Part shown: one piece after another, positions 1-11,222 of the stretch
Numbering within the stretch: position 1 is the stretch's first letter
Layout of the letters: the number at the start of each line of letters is the position of its first letter
NCBI GenBank assembly: GCA_007026445.1
Contig: VDMD01000180.1
Location: 1-39,783, forward strand
From: Schizophyllum amplum
Taxonomy: Eukaryota; Basidiomycota; Agaricomycetes; Agaricales; Schizophyllaceae
Direction of reading: 5' to 3'
Length of the DNA stretch: 39,783 nt
Position numbers and translations under genes: made by a program
Notes under the pieces: model-generated
The model's database searches: none
What the model was told of the DNA's origin: nothing
Seen by the model: only the letters and a program-made list of their open reading frames with translations

Positions 1-112
1 ACATGGCCGTACTATTTGGGTGTGTTTACGTGCGATTTTCTCTATCGGAAGTCCCCGGATGGTCGTCACCTCGTCACCTGTGCGTGACCGCGTCCAACCT
101 CCGTCTTTCGCT

Positions 113-851
113 ATGCGTCCAACTCTGCCCGCGGGTGTTCTGCGGAACTCTGCAGCTCGTCATTCGGCTCGCCCCCGAAGCTCTCCTTTACAGACGTCTC
201 GTTTCAATTCCAGCAAGCCCAATGAGTCTCTAGAAGAGGCACAGAAAAAGGCCAAGGAGGCGTTTGAAGTCGCGCAGAAGCAGGGCGCGAAGGCATGGGA
301 GACGGCCAAGGCGTACTCTGGGCCTGTCCAGGGCTATTTGCAGATCGCTGCGAAGCGTGCAGGCCCCGTGGTGCAGCGCGCAGGAGAGCAGCTGGGGCCT
401 ACGTTGCAGCGTCTGGGACCTGCCGGGCAGAAGACTGCCCAGTTCGTTTCTAGTGCGTTGCCTGCTCTTTGCGCGATGATTTGGAACTGACGAACCGCGC
501 TCCCAGCCTACAAGGGACCCACACTGTACAACCTGGCTGTCGCGCGTGAACTGGTCAAGCAGGTCTACCGCGCGGAGCACCTCCAGCCGCCTACATCATG
601 GGCGCAGGTCAAGGCCGCCTACGAAACCCTCTACGCTCGCGCGACCGACCGCCAGTTCTGGCGCCATGCCATTGCGACGGGGGAGATTGCCAAGATTTTC
701 GTCTACAGTGTGGAGGCCTACGGTATCTACAAAGTAGGTGACCCTGTCCGCCACGTAGTCTCTCTGCTTACCTTTACCTCCAAAGATCGGCGAAATGATT
801 GGTCGTCGTCACATCGTTGGCTACGGTGTTCCTTCCAGCTCTCACCACTAA
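113..851 (+). CDS. ATP20: Mitochondrial F1Fo-ATP synthase subunit g
   Basis: Three exons, 113-452, 507-733 and 786-851, joined by GT-AG introns of 54 and 52 nt, give 210 codons plus stop. The family is recognised from the C-terminal half, where GPTLYNLAVARELVKQVY, the WRHAIATGEIAKIFVYSVEA membrane segment and the final GEMIGRRHIVGY are characteristic of subunit g. This is a small inner-membrane protein of the Fo sector that supports dimerisation of the synthase. I chose the ATG at 113 because the first 35 residues are rich in Arg, Ser and Ala and lack acids, as in a mitochondrial presequence; an upstream in-frame ATG at 20 is less suitable. An Ala/Lys-rich helical stretch (EEAQKKAKEAFEVAQKQGAK) follows the presequence. 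The protein is longer than yeast Atp20, as I expect for basidiomycetes. Exon phases close without any frame break. Confidence 0.9.
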
Positions 852-1278
852 TTAATGCTGTTTGTCTTCGGTCCCGCAATTGCCTAGACTTATTGCACGA
901 GACTTGTATGCGCTACTGCTGAGTGAGACTATGCGTTATGTCAGGGAGGATTGTTCCTTCCGTATTGTGGCTGACGTGGTGTGTAGCCTGCGCCATCAGG
1001 CTGTTTCCTTGGTTCTGGCAGTGATCGTCTGCCCTGAGGCTGTCCTCCTGCATGCACTGTCGATAAAAGACACTGAGTTACGCTGGCGAAGGTCTCCTTT
1101 GACTGGTCGGTAGGCCTTTCAGGGAGCAGATTCGACCTGGATTCGACATCAAGTTCAAGGGAAACCGTTCGACGACGATCGGTGCTGGCGGGCCCGTTCC
1201 GGGCCGGTCCTTGACATCACATTGACGACGGGCGCCTGTGTCCTTGTTCTTCCCATCTGCTTGCCATCATCGACGATC
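852..1278. other. Intergenic, ATP20 3' end and mutase promoter
   Basis: About 430 bases between two genes on the same strand. I see no convincing gene or repeat. It should hold the ATP20 3' UTR and the mutase promoter; no clear TATA box stands out. Confidence 0.5.
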
Positions 1279-4018
1279 ATGGCTACGGAGCGCCTCGAAG
1301 TTCTTGTCAAGCAATGGCTTAATATTGACAGAGTGCTTGTCGGATCCCTGCCCATTTCACTCTGATGACTCAGCCGTTCCTCAGAACGAAGCAACCCGCA
1401 AAGAAATCGAACAACTATGGGCCAGTAAGGACATTGCACAGCTGGAGGCGCGTTTAGGGTACCGTTGGCCTCAAAATACCGTCGGAATATTCTAAAATCA
1501 TCTGCTAGATCTCGCATTGAGTTTGGCACTGCGGGTAAGAATGTCTGAATGTTCTCATGGACACTGAACTGCATGGAGAAGGGCTTCAGGCTTGCGGGGC
1601 AGGATGGAGGCCGGCTGGAGTCGTATGAACGGTGTGTTTGAGGGCTTTTTTAATTTATGTGCTCCTACTCACTTGGCCAAGACGTGACCATCATACAGGC
1701 GTCTCAGGTTAGTCTGTTGACCACGAAGCAACGAAGCGACGCGAACAAGGACACAGGGTCTTTGCGCCTATGTGCTCGACAAAGTCGCCAAGGCTACAGA
1801 ACGTGGGGTGGTCGTCGGGCACGACCATCGCCACAACTCGGAACGATGGGCGCAACTCACCGCTGCGGCATTCATCGACCGAGGCGTGAAGGTGTATCTG
1901 CACCGTGGATTGGTGCATACGCCTCTGTATGTTCCTTGATAAGGCGAGGCGTGCTGCGCTAATGGAATTTCCAGAGTGCCGTTCAGCGTGAAGAGACTAG
2001 GCGCCGCATGCGGGGTCATGATCACAGGTAATTGTGATATGCAATTGACCTGAGTGCATTGTGCCGTCTGACGCTCACTAGCTAGCCACAATCCCAAGGT
2101 CAGCCTTTCTTTTAGTTCATTCTGATGTATCTGACGACGGCGACTTAGCAAGACAACGGCTACAAAGTAAGCGGCACGTAGTTCCTTCGCTGACTGCGGC
2201 CTTATGTCTCCTAGGTGTACTGGGAGAACGCTGTGCAGGTAAGCCGTCTATCCCATCTTTTGCATTCTTTGTTTCTAAGCTACTTGTCCGTCACAGATTA
2301 TTGGACCGCACGATGTTGGCATCGCTGCTGCCATTGAAGCGCACCTTGAACCGACGACATGGGCGGTAGATGGCCTCGCCACCTCCAAGCTCTGCGTGGA
2401 CGTTACGCAGCAGATGAAAGACGCCTACTTCCAAAGTCTTCTGGACATCGTGCAGTCAGTCCGCCCCCCATTCATTTCTTGAGCGATCTGAGAGAAAAAC
2501 AGGCCCGCGGTCGACCCGCCGGCAGTCAAGTTCGTCAACACGTCGATGCACGGCGTCAGCCATCCTTTTGTGCAGAAAGCGTTCGAGATGTTGCAGTTCC
2601 CGATGTTCACGCCGGTCGCTGAGCAGCAGGAGCCGGACCCGGAGTTCCCCACCGTCCGCTACCCGAACCCGGAGGAGAAGGGCGCTCTGGTGCGTGTATC
2701 TTGCGCATCGCGCGGTTTCCTCTTACCTTTTGCATGCCTCTTAGGACCTCGCCATGAAAGTTGCCACTGAGCATGGCGCGCAGATCATCCTCGCCCAGGA
2801 TCCCGACTCCGATCGCTTCTCCGCCATCGAGGCGAAGGAGGGCGGCGGCTGGACGACGTTCACGGGCGACCAGCTGGGCGCGATCTTCGCGGCTGCGGTG
2901 CTGGCGAAGTACAAGGCGGCCGGGAAACCACTGGACAAGCTTGTTATGGTCCCGTCGACCGTCAGCTCGAAGATGGTAGCGGCGATGGCGGCGGTGGAGG
3001 GCTTCAGGTTTTCGGAGACACTGACAGGTGAGAGGTTTGGTCCAAGTGGGAAAGATACGGGGTCTGAACGAGTGATGGACAGGCTTCAAGTTCATCGGGA
3101 ATAGAGCGCTAGATGTCGTGAAACAGGGATATGAAGTGCCCTTTGGGTATGAGGAGGCCATCGGGTTCATGTTTGGGTCGGAGATCCGGGACAAGGATGG
3201 TGTGGCGGCAACGGTGCGTTGTGGTGGTTTCTCACTTTGCGGTTTAGCTGATAGCTCATTATTTTGCCTGTGTAGGTCATGTTTGTGGATCTCGTGCTTT
3301 CGCTTTACAAGCAGGGCAAGACCGTCAAGTCCTACCTGGACGAGCTTTACGAGAAGTATGTACAAATGTCCTCTCGCTCTGTGACGCCCTGCTTACAATC
3401 TTCTTTCCATGCGACTCTAGATACGGCTACTTCGAGACACGCAACAGCTACTTCATTTGCAGCGATCCACGCATCATCAATGATATATTTGCCGATCTAA
3501 GGAACATGAACGCTGTAAATATGCTAAACCTCTATCTAGCGCACCCTTCGCTCATCGCAAATCACTTAGGACCGAAACATATTCAAGCGTTACCCGCACA
3601 CCATCGGCGGGCTGGCAGTGACCGCCGTCTCTGATCTGACGGTGTACTGGGACAGCCGGCGCGGCAAACCGCGGCTGCCCCGGTCGTCTGGGCAAATGAT
3701 TCAGTTCTGGGCGGAGCAGGCGGGTGTGAAGATTACGCTGACGTTGAGGTGCGTAGTCGCAACAACACGCCTGCTTTCTGTCATTATACTCACGAGTAAC
3801 GGGATGATAGGACGAGTGGCACGGAGCCTAAGGTACGTGTAATTGGACGTTTGGTGGTGCGGCGTACTGAGGATCTTCGCGCGATGTTTAGATCAAGTAT
3901 TATCTGGAGGGGAGTGGGAAGGACCGGGATGCCTGTGGCGAGCGCGCTCACGAGAGTTGTGGATGATTTGCGTGCAAACTGGATGCAGGCAGACAGGTAC
4001 GACCTCCAGGAGCCTTGA
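1279..4018 (+). CDS. PRM15: Phosphoglucomutase / phosphoribomutase, PGM2 type
   Basis: Nineteen exons: 1279-1332, 1385-1458, 1509-1534, 1590-1631, 1682-1707, 1757-1926, 1975-2027, 2082-2098, 2149-2166, 2215-2238, 2297-2454, 2503-2689, 2745-3027, 3083-3213, 3276-3355, 3421-3514, 3570-3748, 3811-3832, 3892-4018. The alpha-D-phosphohexomutase motifs occur in order: [12 protein letters not shown] near the start, the phosphoserine loop TASHNPKQDNGYKVYW (Ser about 150), the metal loop QDPDSDRF (about 302-307), the sugar loop FGYEEAIGF (about 398-405) and the phosphate-binding [12 protein letters not shown] (about 539-550). The enzyme shifts phosphate between C1 and C6 of hexoses or C1 and C5 of pentoses in the cytosol. 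The YEEAIGF form and overall order favour the PGM2/PRM15 branch over classic PGM1. The last exon is one base too long: an extra base near 3934 puts the final 28 codons ([20 protein letters not shown] to the TGA at 4016) in another frame. With it removed, the protein is 587 aa. Confidence 0.88.
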
Positions 4019-4188
4019 TTTATAGACGGAGGGACGCATGCAACTTGTACCACCATTGAATATTGATAAATCTGTTGAAGGAAATTTTCGGCGACACTTG
4101 AGAGCACAGAGCGTCAAGGCAGGGAACATGGATACAAAATCTGGCTAACGCTACATAGGACACGTCCAGTGCGATGTTCCTGTCATCA

Positions 4189-6548
4189 TCACTGCTTGCT
4201 GCCTGGCGCCGCCGCCGCCTCCCGAGCCTTCCGCTCCAGCTCGAGCGCCCGCGCCTTATTCCAAATGTCTACGCTAACCTCCGGAACGTGATACGACAAC
4301 GCGACCAGCCGCGCCAGCAACATGCGCAAGATCAGGTCATCGGAGGTCATCTTCGCCGCCTGCCGCTCCTTCACGAACTCGTTCTCAATGTGCTGCGCAG
4401 GATGGATAGTCAGCGCTACGCTGTCAGAAAGCGAGACGCAGTCAAGGAGAAACACGCCGTCAGGAGGAACACGCCGTCAAGGAAGAACACGCAGTCAAGA
4501 AGAAACACGCTATCAGGAGAAACACGCATTCAACAACGAACGCGCAGGCAAGAAAGAAGACGCAGCTGATACAATAGAGAGCATACAATCGAAAGCAGAC
4601 AACGCACCTCAGCAGCCTCTTCCCCCACCTTCGCCGTGCCGACCATGGCGCCACCGACGAGGGCGCGGAAAGCTTCGAGTTTGTCGGGGTCGGGCAGCTT
4701 GATCATGTCGGCCGGTTTATAGAGCGCTTCAGGCGGGAGCTGCGCCCCGGAAGGTGGCGCGAAGGGTACGTTGACTGTGGTCTGCTGGGGGTGTGAGGAG
4801 ATACGATTACAGGTGAAGAGAGCACACAGAGACAGGTACATAGAGCACACAACGACAGGTGAAGAGAGCACATAACGACAGGTGAAGAGAGCACGCAGCG
4901 ACAGGTGTACAGGGCACGCAACGACAAGTGTACAGAGCATACACTGGCGACATGCGAACGGAGCCCACCACTCACAGTGAAGAACGTGCTCTTCCGGCCC
5001 TCAGCCAAGACGATGAAAGACACGTCCGTCTCGAAGCCAAAGTTGCTGAAGGGGAAGACGTAGTTGAGGATCTGGTCCTTCATCATCTCCTGCGTCGCGT
5101 GCAGGTTGCGCAGGCCTGAGGGGGGCGTTCGCGTCAGCGGTGTTCGGGGTCTGACCACCGAATTCCTCCATATGGCTGAAGCCCTCCAATCCGCCACCCA
5201 AATGAATGAAGTCCCACTCACCCCGTTCCGTGACTCCACCCTCGCTCAGCCCGCCCCTCAGTGATCAAACAGACGCTTCCTTTGGGCAGCTGAAGCCAGC
5301 CGCTGACCAGATCCTCGTCCCTCGACTCGGGCGCAAACTGGGTGGTATTAATAGTCTCCAGCGACAACGGGTAGCCGAGACAGAGGGAAACAAGAGGGAC
5401 AACGCGTGCCGGAGGGTCGGCAGATTGGTGGACCCTGGCGGAGGTGCTGGAAATCGCGACAACGTCAGGGATGGTGGCAATGGCGGGTTTCCGACTCTGA
5501 CTTGTAAGGAGGGTCAGCTGCTGCGTGTGTCGGGAAAAGTATGAGCGTACACTTTCGCCATTGCACACAGCAGGACCCACTCGGCGGCGAAGCGGTCGCC
5601 GCCCAATGCCTCGTCTGCTAGCCAGGATACCAGCTCGCTCCGCAGGTCTTGTACGGACGAGGAAGATGGGACGTAGGGAAATACTCGAGGTATAATGGTC
5701 GGAGGTAAAGGCTGGCTGAACAGGACGTGCAGAGTAGGCACAAGCGGTGGTGTGGCCGCAGGGTCCATATCAGCGACCTGCAAGCTATGGGTACAGCGTT
5801 AGTTCTCATCAATGGGTTGTAAATGTAGGGTGTACCTCTCGCTAGTCAGAATGCCTATAAAATCATGGATATCTGTGGATTTTAGCGCCTCTGCCTTTGA
5901 CGTGTCGTAGATCTGTCATGGTCATTGAGAGAAGGCACCAGTCGAGGACAGGACGCCTTACTTTGAGCTGCATGCCAACGTGTGGCTCTGCATGTAAGGG
6001 ATATTTGTGGGGACGTGATGACTTGTGTGATGAGGCACTAGCTATAATTCATGAGTGGAGGTCTTTTGTAAAGGGTAGATCGCGCACCTTCGCTGCCTTC
6101 GAGATCGGACCAGACGCTGCGGCCAGGGATGGAGACGGCCCACATTACACTGCACTCTTTCAAGTCATTGTAATCGAGTGCAGATGTTGTCGAGGCTTCT
6201 TCAGTTGCACCCCAGCCGCCACATGCGCCCGATGATAGCTTCGAGAGGTACATCTCGGTTGGCGGCAAGGTATCTTGTATCATCGCTCGAAACGCAACGA
6301 GAGAAGCCTCCTTGTAGGTATGAGGAGGCGTCGATGTGTCCACCACGGGGATCTTGCCGACGGTCAGGTCAAGACGCGATCGAAGTGCACGCGTCGCGTA
6401 CCTCATTAAGCGCGTCTTTGAAGATATCTGCAAAGTAGGACGCGACTTTTGCAGAAAAATCCTGTCCATCGTCTTTGGATTTCTGGTAAAAGTCCTGAAG
6501 CACGCGATGGGGATCGCGGAGGGCGTCGGACGGGAGGGAGCTGACCAT
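4189..6548 (-). CDS. MCMBP: MCM complex-binding protein
   Basis: Nine exons on the minus strand: 6402-6548, 6088-6352, 5962-5987, 5836-5912, 5553-5784, 5222-5496, 4976-5115, 4608-4781, 4189-4392. MCMBP binds MCM helicase subunits in the nucleus and promotes their assembly and unloading. The family is recognised from an N-terminal DPHRVLQDFY segment, the YKEASLVAFRAMIQD core, DLKECSVMWAVSIPGRSVW, MQLKIYD followed by DFIGILTSE, LVSGWLQLPKGSVCLITE, and the C-terminal HIENEFVKERQ with SDDLILRMLLARLVALS. I chose the Met at 6548; a Met at 6617 is in frame but lacks family support. A 26-nt micro-exon lies at 5962-5987. Exon 5222-5496 holds one base too many, in the CCCC run at 5254-5257: LITE and GGLSEGGVTERG are in different frames, and exon phases close only if one base is dropped, giving 512 aa. 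It diverges from CDC50 across 134 bases. Confidence 0.85.
4436..4559 (+). repeat. 18-bp minisatellite in MCMBP last intron
   Basis: About seven tandem units of 17-18 bp, with a consensus near ACGCAGTCAAGGAGAAAC on the plus strand, lie inside the 215-nt intron 4393-4607. The first five units are the best matches and the last two are degenerate. The array explains why this intron is about four times the usual length. Confidence 0.85.
4809..4946 (+). repeat. 23-bp minisatellite in MCMBP intron
   Basis: Six head-to-tail units, each exactly 23 bp, starting at 4809, 4832, 4855, 4878, 4901 and 4924. Each unit begins ACAGGTG or a close variant (ACAGGTA, ACAAGTG) and contains a GAGCAC-like core. The array fills most of the 194-nt intron 4782-4975. 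Its unit is unrelated to that of the 18-bp array in the next intron. Confidence 0.9.
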
Positions 6549-6682
6549 GGCGGACGAGAGCAAGACGCGTCGTCCGAAGAAGGCAATTATCGTTCCGCCG
6601 GGCACGTGCGCTGACACATCGGCAACGACAAGTCGCAGCTCTTGAACCCGACGGTCAGCAATTCGCGCCGTTCGCCTCCGCC
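6549..6682. promoter_or_regulatory. Shared divergent promoter MCMBP / CDC50
   Basis: Only 134 bases separate the two start codons, which point away from each other, so both genes must draw their core promoters from this stretch. I see no canonical TATA box. Joint control is inferred from the spacing alone. Confidence 0.45.
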
Positions 6683-8108
6683 ATGGGCCTCTTCAACCGC
6701 AAGGCCAATCCCCAGGACACCACAGACGCCAATGGCGAGCCAAAGGAGAAGAAGACTGGCTGGAAGCGCCCAGCGAGTGCGTACCCTCTCCCCCGCCCCG
6801 CCGCAGCCCCCCGCTCACCCATACACCAGACACCGCCTTCAAGCAGCAGCGTCTCAAGGCATGGCAGCCCATCCTCACCCCAAAGACCGTCCTCCCCACC
6901 CTTTTCATCATTGCCATCGCATTCGCACCCATCGGCGGCCTCCTCATATGGGGCTCCTCCAAGGTCTCGGAGATGACCTTCGACTACTCTGAATGCGAGA
7001 ACCTCTCGGCCTCGGCCTCCAACGACTCCCTCACCTTCTCCGACATGCCCTCCAACAAGTACAAGTACGCGCTTGGCGGAGACGCAGCGCACGCGAACCC
7101 GTCGCGACCGCGCTATGCCTACCTCGACAACTCTCAGGACGACGGCTTCACGGACATCTTCAACCAGAAGCAGTGCATCATCGAGTTCAACGTACCCGCG
7201 TCTATCGGCCCCTCGGTCATGCTGTACTACAAGCTCAGCAACTTCTATCAGAATCATCGCCGCTACGTCAACAGCCTCAACTCTGACCAGCTGCTGGGCA
7301 AGAGGCAGTCGGCAAGTGACCTCGACGACGGCGACTGCGACCCCCTCGGCTCAAGAGACAGCTTGCCAATCTACCCGTGCGGCCTGATTGCGAACTCCAT
7401 TTTCAACGGTTCGTTCATCTCATCAGCTGCTTCATCCCCGGCTCACACGTCCACGCAGACACCTTTTATTCCCCTGTTCTCCAAAATCCCCCAGAAGACA
7501 CGGAGTCTACGACGTACGAGTTCACCTCCAAGGGCATTGCTTGGCCAGGAGAAGCCAAGAAGTATGTGTCATCGCCCATTGGAGGGGATGGGTACAGCTC
7601 TGTCTCGGATATTGTGCCTCCGCCCAACTGGATGCTCCAGTACCCAGACGGGTACACCGACGACAACCCCCCTCCGGACCTCAAGAACGACGAGCACTTC
7701 CAGAACTGGATGCGCACAGCCGGCTTGCCAACATTTTCGAAGCTCTACGGACGCAATGACAATGACAAGATGATCGCTGGTACATACCGCATGGTTATCG
7801 GGCTGAGTACGTGCTGCGCTCGGTGGCTGGAACTGACGACTGACCCAAATTCCAGACTTCCCCGTCCTTCCGTACAAGGGTACCAAGTCTATCGTTATCA
7901 CGACCGTGTCTTGGATAGGTGGCAAGAACCCTTTCCTCGGTTGGGCATACGTAGCTGCTGCTGGCTTGTTCTGCTTCCTCGCTATTGCGGGTACCGCACG
8001 GCATCTCATCAGGCCAAGGTATGTTGCTTGGAGTGTTCTTGTGTACGGTCAGCTCATACGTTTCACAGACGCCTTGGTGACATGTCCTTGCTGTCCTGGA
8101 ACCGATAG
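6683..8108 (+). CDS. CDC50: P4-ATPase flippase subunit, CDC50/LEM3 family
   Basis: Five exons, 6683-6776, 6830-7408, 7459-7806, 7856-8018 and 8069-8108, encode 407 aa with all phases closing. The protein is the non-catalytic subunit of phospholipid flippases, needed for export of P4-ATPases from the ER and for their activity. A cytosolic N-terminus with FKQQRLKAWQP leads into a first membrane span at about 52-76. A large lumenal domain carries the family cysteines (in SECENLSAS, KQCIIEF, DCDPLG and YPCGLIANSIFNDTF). Then come the hallmark TFSKLYGR, DKMIAGTYRMVIGLNFPV and VSWIGGKNPFLGWAY, which enters the second span (about 365-390), followed by a short basic tail. The PCGLIANSIFND block together with the two-span layout makes the assignment firm. 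Which paralog (Cdc50, Lem3 or Crf1 type) cannot be told from the sequence alone. Confidence 0.93.
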
Positions 8109-8248
8109 ATGGGCCCTGGGTATGGCACGGACGCTGAGGCGAGCGATTTGTTTTACCACTTACGACCACCCTGTAATCCACCGCTGCATACCCTGCACGC
8201 CCGTAATTAGGATGCTGATATTTATGACGACCACCATGTACTATCCCG

Positions 8249-9390
8249 TCACGACGGTGCCGTGTAGCCCATGCCCTGACATCGAACGATGTGCAAACCG
8301 GCGTCGTTCGTGGTGACGGTGAATCTGGCTTCCGTGAGCTGTTCTGCCACCCATATTGCCGTCCTGAGGAAAGTCAGTAGCGCACAACAGCTCCAAGAAG
8401 CTAGGAACTGACTTTGTATGCAATGTCAGGTCATCTTTGCCAACGTTCAGGCTGCTTTCACCAGCGGCGAGGGCCATGAAGATGATGACTTGGTCTTGCA
8501 GCCACTCGTCCACGCAGCCACCATTTGTGAGGCCCTTCACGAGCTCCCGCGCCGCCTCTTCACCTTTCGACGCAGCGCTTGCGCCCTTCTTCCCCACCGC
8601 GCTGCCGCCGATGATACCCCCGCCCTCGAGCTCGGCCCAGAGAACGACGCCGCTCCCCGCGCCGGACGTGTTGTCGTTGCGTTCGCGCGTGTACTCAATG
8701 TCGATGTCCACGTCCTCCAGCGCGGGGTATGTGCCGAGGACGTCGCGCGCGCCCTGGGCCATCTGCTCGGCCAGCGCGCGCGGCACCCCCGCGACGTGCG
8801 CGATGCCACCGACGCGCTTGACGGCGCCGCGGTCGAGGAGCGTGACCGGCGTCAGCAGGCCCGCGACGGGGCGGACGAGGACGTCCAACCGTCCGCCGCC
8901 TCGGGGGTAGTATCCGCGGCGAGCGATGTGCAGGTCCGCGTTCATCCCAAATGCGCGCCGGCAGAAGGGGAGGAGGACGCGCTGTGCGTAGTCGGCTTGC
9001 GGGGCCTGTGGCGTTCGTGCCGCCGAGGAGCGTGAGGCTGGTCGGTGCGGGGTCGCGGGAGAAGGCTAGCAGCGGGAGCGCGACTTGCAGGAGAAGGGTC
9101 GTAGCGCCGGCAGTGATGGCGTCGCCCGTGTAAGCGCGGCCGGTGGTGATGCGCGTAGGGGCGAAGTCGACGGAGGCGGAGGCCACGGTGGCGCCTTTGA
9201 GCTGGGCGGCGCTGATCTCGGCGGCGAGCTGCAGGCCGGCGGCGTGCTGGCTTTTGAGTCCTGGCGGATTGCGGCTGGCGCGGATGTTGTGGATGGAGAT
9301 GGGTGTGGTGAGGAGGGCGGCGAGGGAGACGCTGTTGCGCAAAATCTGGCCCCCGCCTTCGAGGACGCTGCCGTCGATGACCTTGGCCAT
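8249..9390 (-). CDS. RTCA: RNA 3'-terminal phosphate cyclase
   Basis: Two exons on the minus strand, 8413-9390 and 8249-8363, separated by a 49-nt intron. The enzyme uses ATP to convert RNA 3'-phosphate ends to 2',3'-cyclic phosphate. Visible family blocks are VIDGSVLEGGGQILRNS at the N-terminus, NPPGLKSQH, SRDPAPTSLTLLGGTNA, RRGYYPRGGG, EWLQDQVIIFMALAAG and LTLHTKTAIWVAEQ, which contains the probable adenylated His (about 324). That His favours a true cyclase over the inactive Rcl1 relative. The Met at 9390 was chosen because it directly precedes the conserved KVIDGS. There is one frame break: GGTNA and APQADYAQ lie in different frames, and one extra base at about 9005-9006 accounts for it. 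Exon 8413-9390 is 978 nt, but 977 is needed to reach the phase-2 donor. Corrected length is 363 aa, close to the human enzyme. Confidence 0.9.
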
Positions 9391-9871
9391 GGCAGCACGG
9401 TGCATGCGCAGACTAATGATATATTCTGAGTACCTGTTCTGGATTCGAGGGAATTCAGACTTTGAACACTTTGACAACCTATCGGCGATGGTTCAAGTCA
9501 GGATGTCTGTGACAAGGATGTGACGTTGAACATATACGTCACGTGCCCAGTCTGAGTCACGCCGCTCACCAGGTGCCGTCCTTGCTAGCATTTGTACATC
9601 GCGTTGACTTCCACGTAGACCGCCATCCAGTGGCTCACCATGCAAGCTCGAACGGGATAAATCGCAAGCCATATCTCCGTTTGCCCAATGTCTTTTCTGC
9701 TGCTCTCTGTGTAGTATGCCGCACTGATGCCGCATTAATTCAGCCACCTCGTTCGAGAAGTACGGATAGCAGCCGCTTCCTCGAGGCTGACTCAGGGGAC
9801 CTGGGCGCCACTTTGCCTGACTATACTTATAAGGATTGTAGCACGCTCTACGACGTGACCTTTTTGCTCCC
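9391..9871. promoter_or_regulatory. Divergent intergenic region with TATA-like box
   Basis: This 481-base gap lies between divergent starts. A TTATAAGG box at 9827-9834, about 40 bases before the SDR start codon, is a good TATA candidate for that gene. No gene is visible. Confidence 0.5.
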
Positions 9872-10852
9872 ATGGCTTCCCCAACCGTGTACTTGATTTC
9901 GGGCGCGAATCGCGGCATTGGTGAGTGCTTTTCCTCGTCTTCTCCTCGTGCTCTTCAAGATCGTTGCTGATACTTCTCGTCAAAGGGCTTGGGTTTGTGG
10001 AAGTGCTCGTCCAACGCGATGGTGTGATCGTGTTTGCTGGTGTGCGGGACCCTGCGTCCGCCGCTGCCCTCGAAAAGCTGCGTGCGACACATCCCGACAA
10101 GCTGCACATCGTGCGGCTCGTGTCTGCGGACCGTGTCAGCGCCGCTGCCGCCGTAGCAGACATCGAGCGCGTCACAGGTCACCTCGATGTCGTTATTGCG
10201 AACGCAGGGATCGCGCAGGACTACAGCCTTGCATTGGAGGTCTCACCTGAGGCGATGATGCGGCACTACGAGGTGCGCCAGTCGGGATGACATGTACAAC
10301 AATCGACGTTGACCTTGCGCCTGCGCCACAGGTGAACGTAGTAGGCCCGCTCGTGCTGGCGCAAACCTGCTATCCGCTGATGCAGGAGAGCCTGTCAACG
10401 CCGAAGTTCATCGTTGTCTCATCTGGCGCTGGCGGAATCACAAACGGCGCCACGTATCCGATGAGAGTCACGGCATACGGCTGCTCGAAGGCGGCTGTGA
10501 ACTACCTCGCACGTCGTCTGCATAGCGAATTGCCAGATCTTGGTCCGTGGTTCACCGCGGGCGTTCTTCCTTGGCTTACCTCTACTCAGTGTGTTTTCCG
10601 ATCAACCCTGGCGGGGTAGCAACAGATCTCGGTGGGTCTACCGGTTCTTTATTGAGTATCAAGACAGCTCATACCAGTGTGTCTTCACCGATAGCGGATG
10701 ATGGCAATGCGGACCAGTGGATACGCGACAACGTAGTGATGAAGCCGGTTGGCGAGACGGTGGCATCCATGTTGAGCGTCATCGATAATGCGACGCGAGA
10801 TGGCGAGGGCGGTCAATTCGTGAGCTATGATGGCGGGCGTATTCCATGGTAA
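9872..10852 (+). CDS. Short-chain dehydrogenase, ketoreductase-like
   Basis: Four exons, 9872-9920, 9986-10272, 10332-10542 and 10590-10852, give 269 aa. It is a classical SDR: the cofactor motif is SGANRGIG (10-17), followed by the NAG motif in VVIANAGIA. The probable catalytic Ser is in VVSSGAG (about 143), with Tyr161 and Lys165 in YGCSKAAVNYL, then NPGGVATDLGG. The arrangement resembles the fungal norsolorinic-acid-ketoreductase-like group, oxidoreductases using NADPH on keto groups; the substrate is unknown. It is a paralog of the SDR at 20256-21155, with introns after GIG and before VNV at the same places. The stretch after DLGGSTG (about 10635-10675) reads through in frame but could hide a short intron, so residues there are less sure. 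No metabolite-cluster enzyme adjoins it. Confidence 0.85.
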
Positions 10853-11222
10853 GCCTTATGCAATAGTGGAACATGATGTTCAGTTCTTCATTTGCATGCG
10901 CTCTTTCGAATATACTCGATCTGAAATTGCACAAGCCTAACGTATTTGAGATGAAGGCGGAAGAATGGGCGAATTGAGGGCTGGCATCGTCCGGAGCGTC
11001 CAGATCGGCGATCAGTATGAATATATCGAAAAGATTGAGATGTCCTGAACTTGTGGGTCCATATTTGAGTTTACGCCGGCAATCGCCGTCGTTCGGCCCG
11101 GACATGATGTCCTTTTCCTCGACCTTTCCTTTCACGAACGCTTTGCACCTCTGCCGCCTGACTGCTGCGCTCCTCTGGCGAGACTGCTGGCCTGACAATA
11201 TAGGTCCTTACACTCACTTCAG
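10853..11222. other. Intergenic gap, nothing recognised
   Basis: About 370 bases between two plus-strand genes. It should hold the SDR 3' UTR and the promoter of the BTB gene. I see no coding or repeat signal. Confidence 0.5.

Noticed and set aside
4393..4607. Acceptor at 4421 for the last MCMBP exon (giving DSVALTIHPAQ)
   Set aside because: It needs a phase-2 donor that does not exist. The acceptor before HIENEFV (exon from 4392) is phase 0 and keeps the spacing of the family.
4530..4940. Minus-strand open frame over the MCMBP introns that could be a repeat protein
   Set aside because: Its repeated residues come from the 23-bp minisatellite, and the true exon 4608-4781 is in its own frame with good splice sites on both sides.
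8990..9080. Possible short intron explaining the RNA cyclase frame change
   Set aside because: CACAG before GCCCCGC looks like an acceptor, but the coding strand upstream has no GT donor within about 75 bases, and the sequence there encodes conserved family residues.
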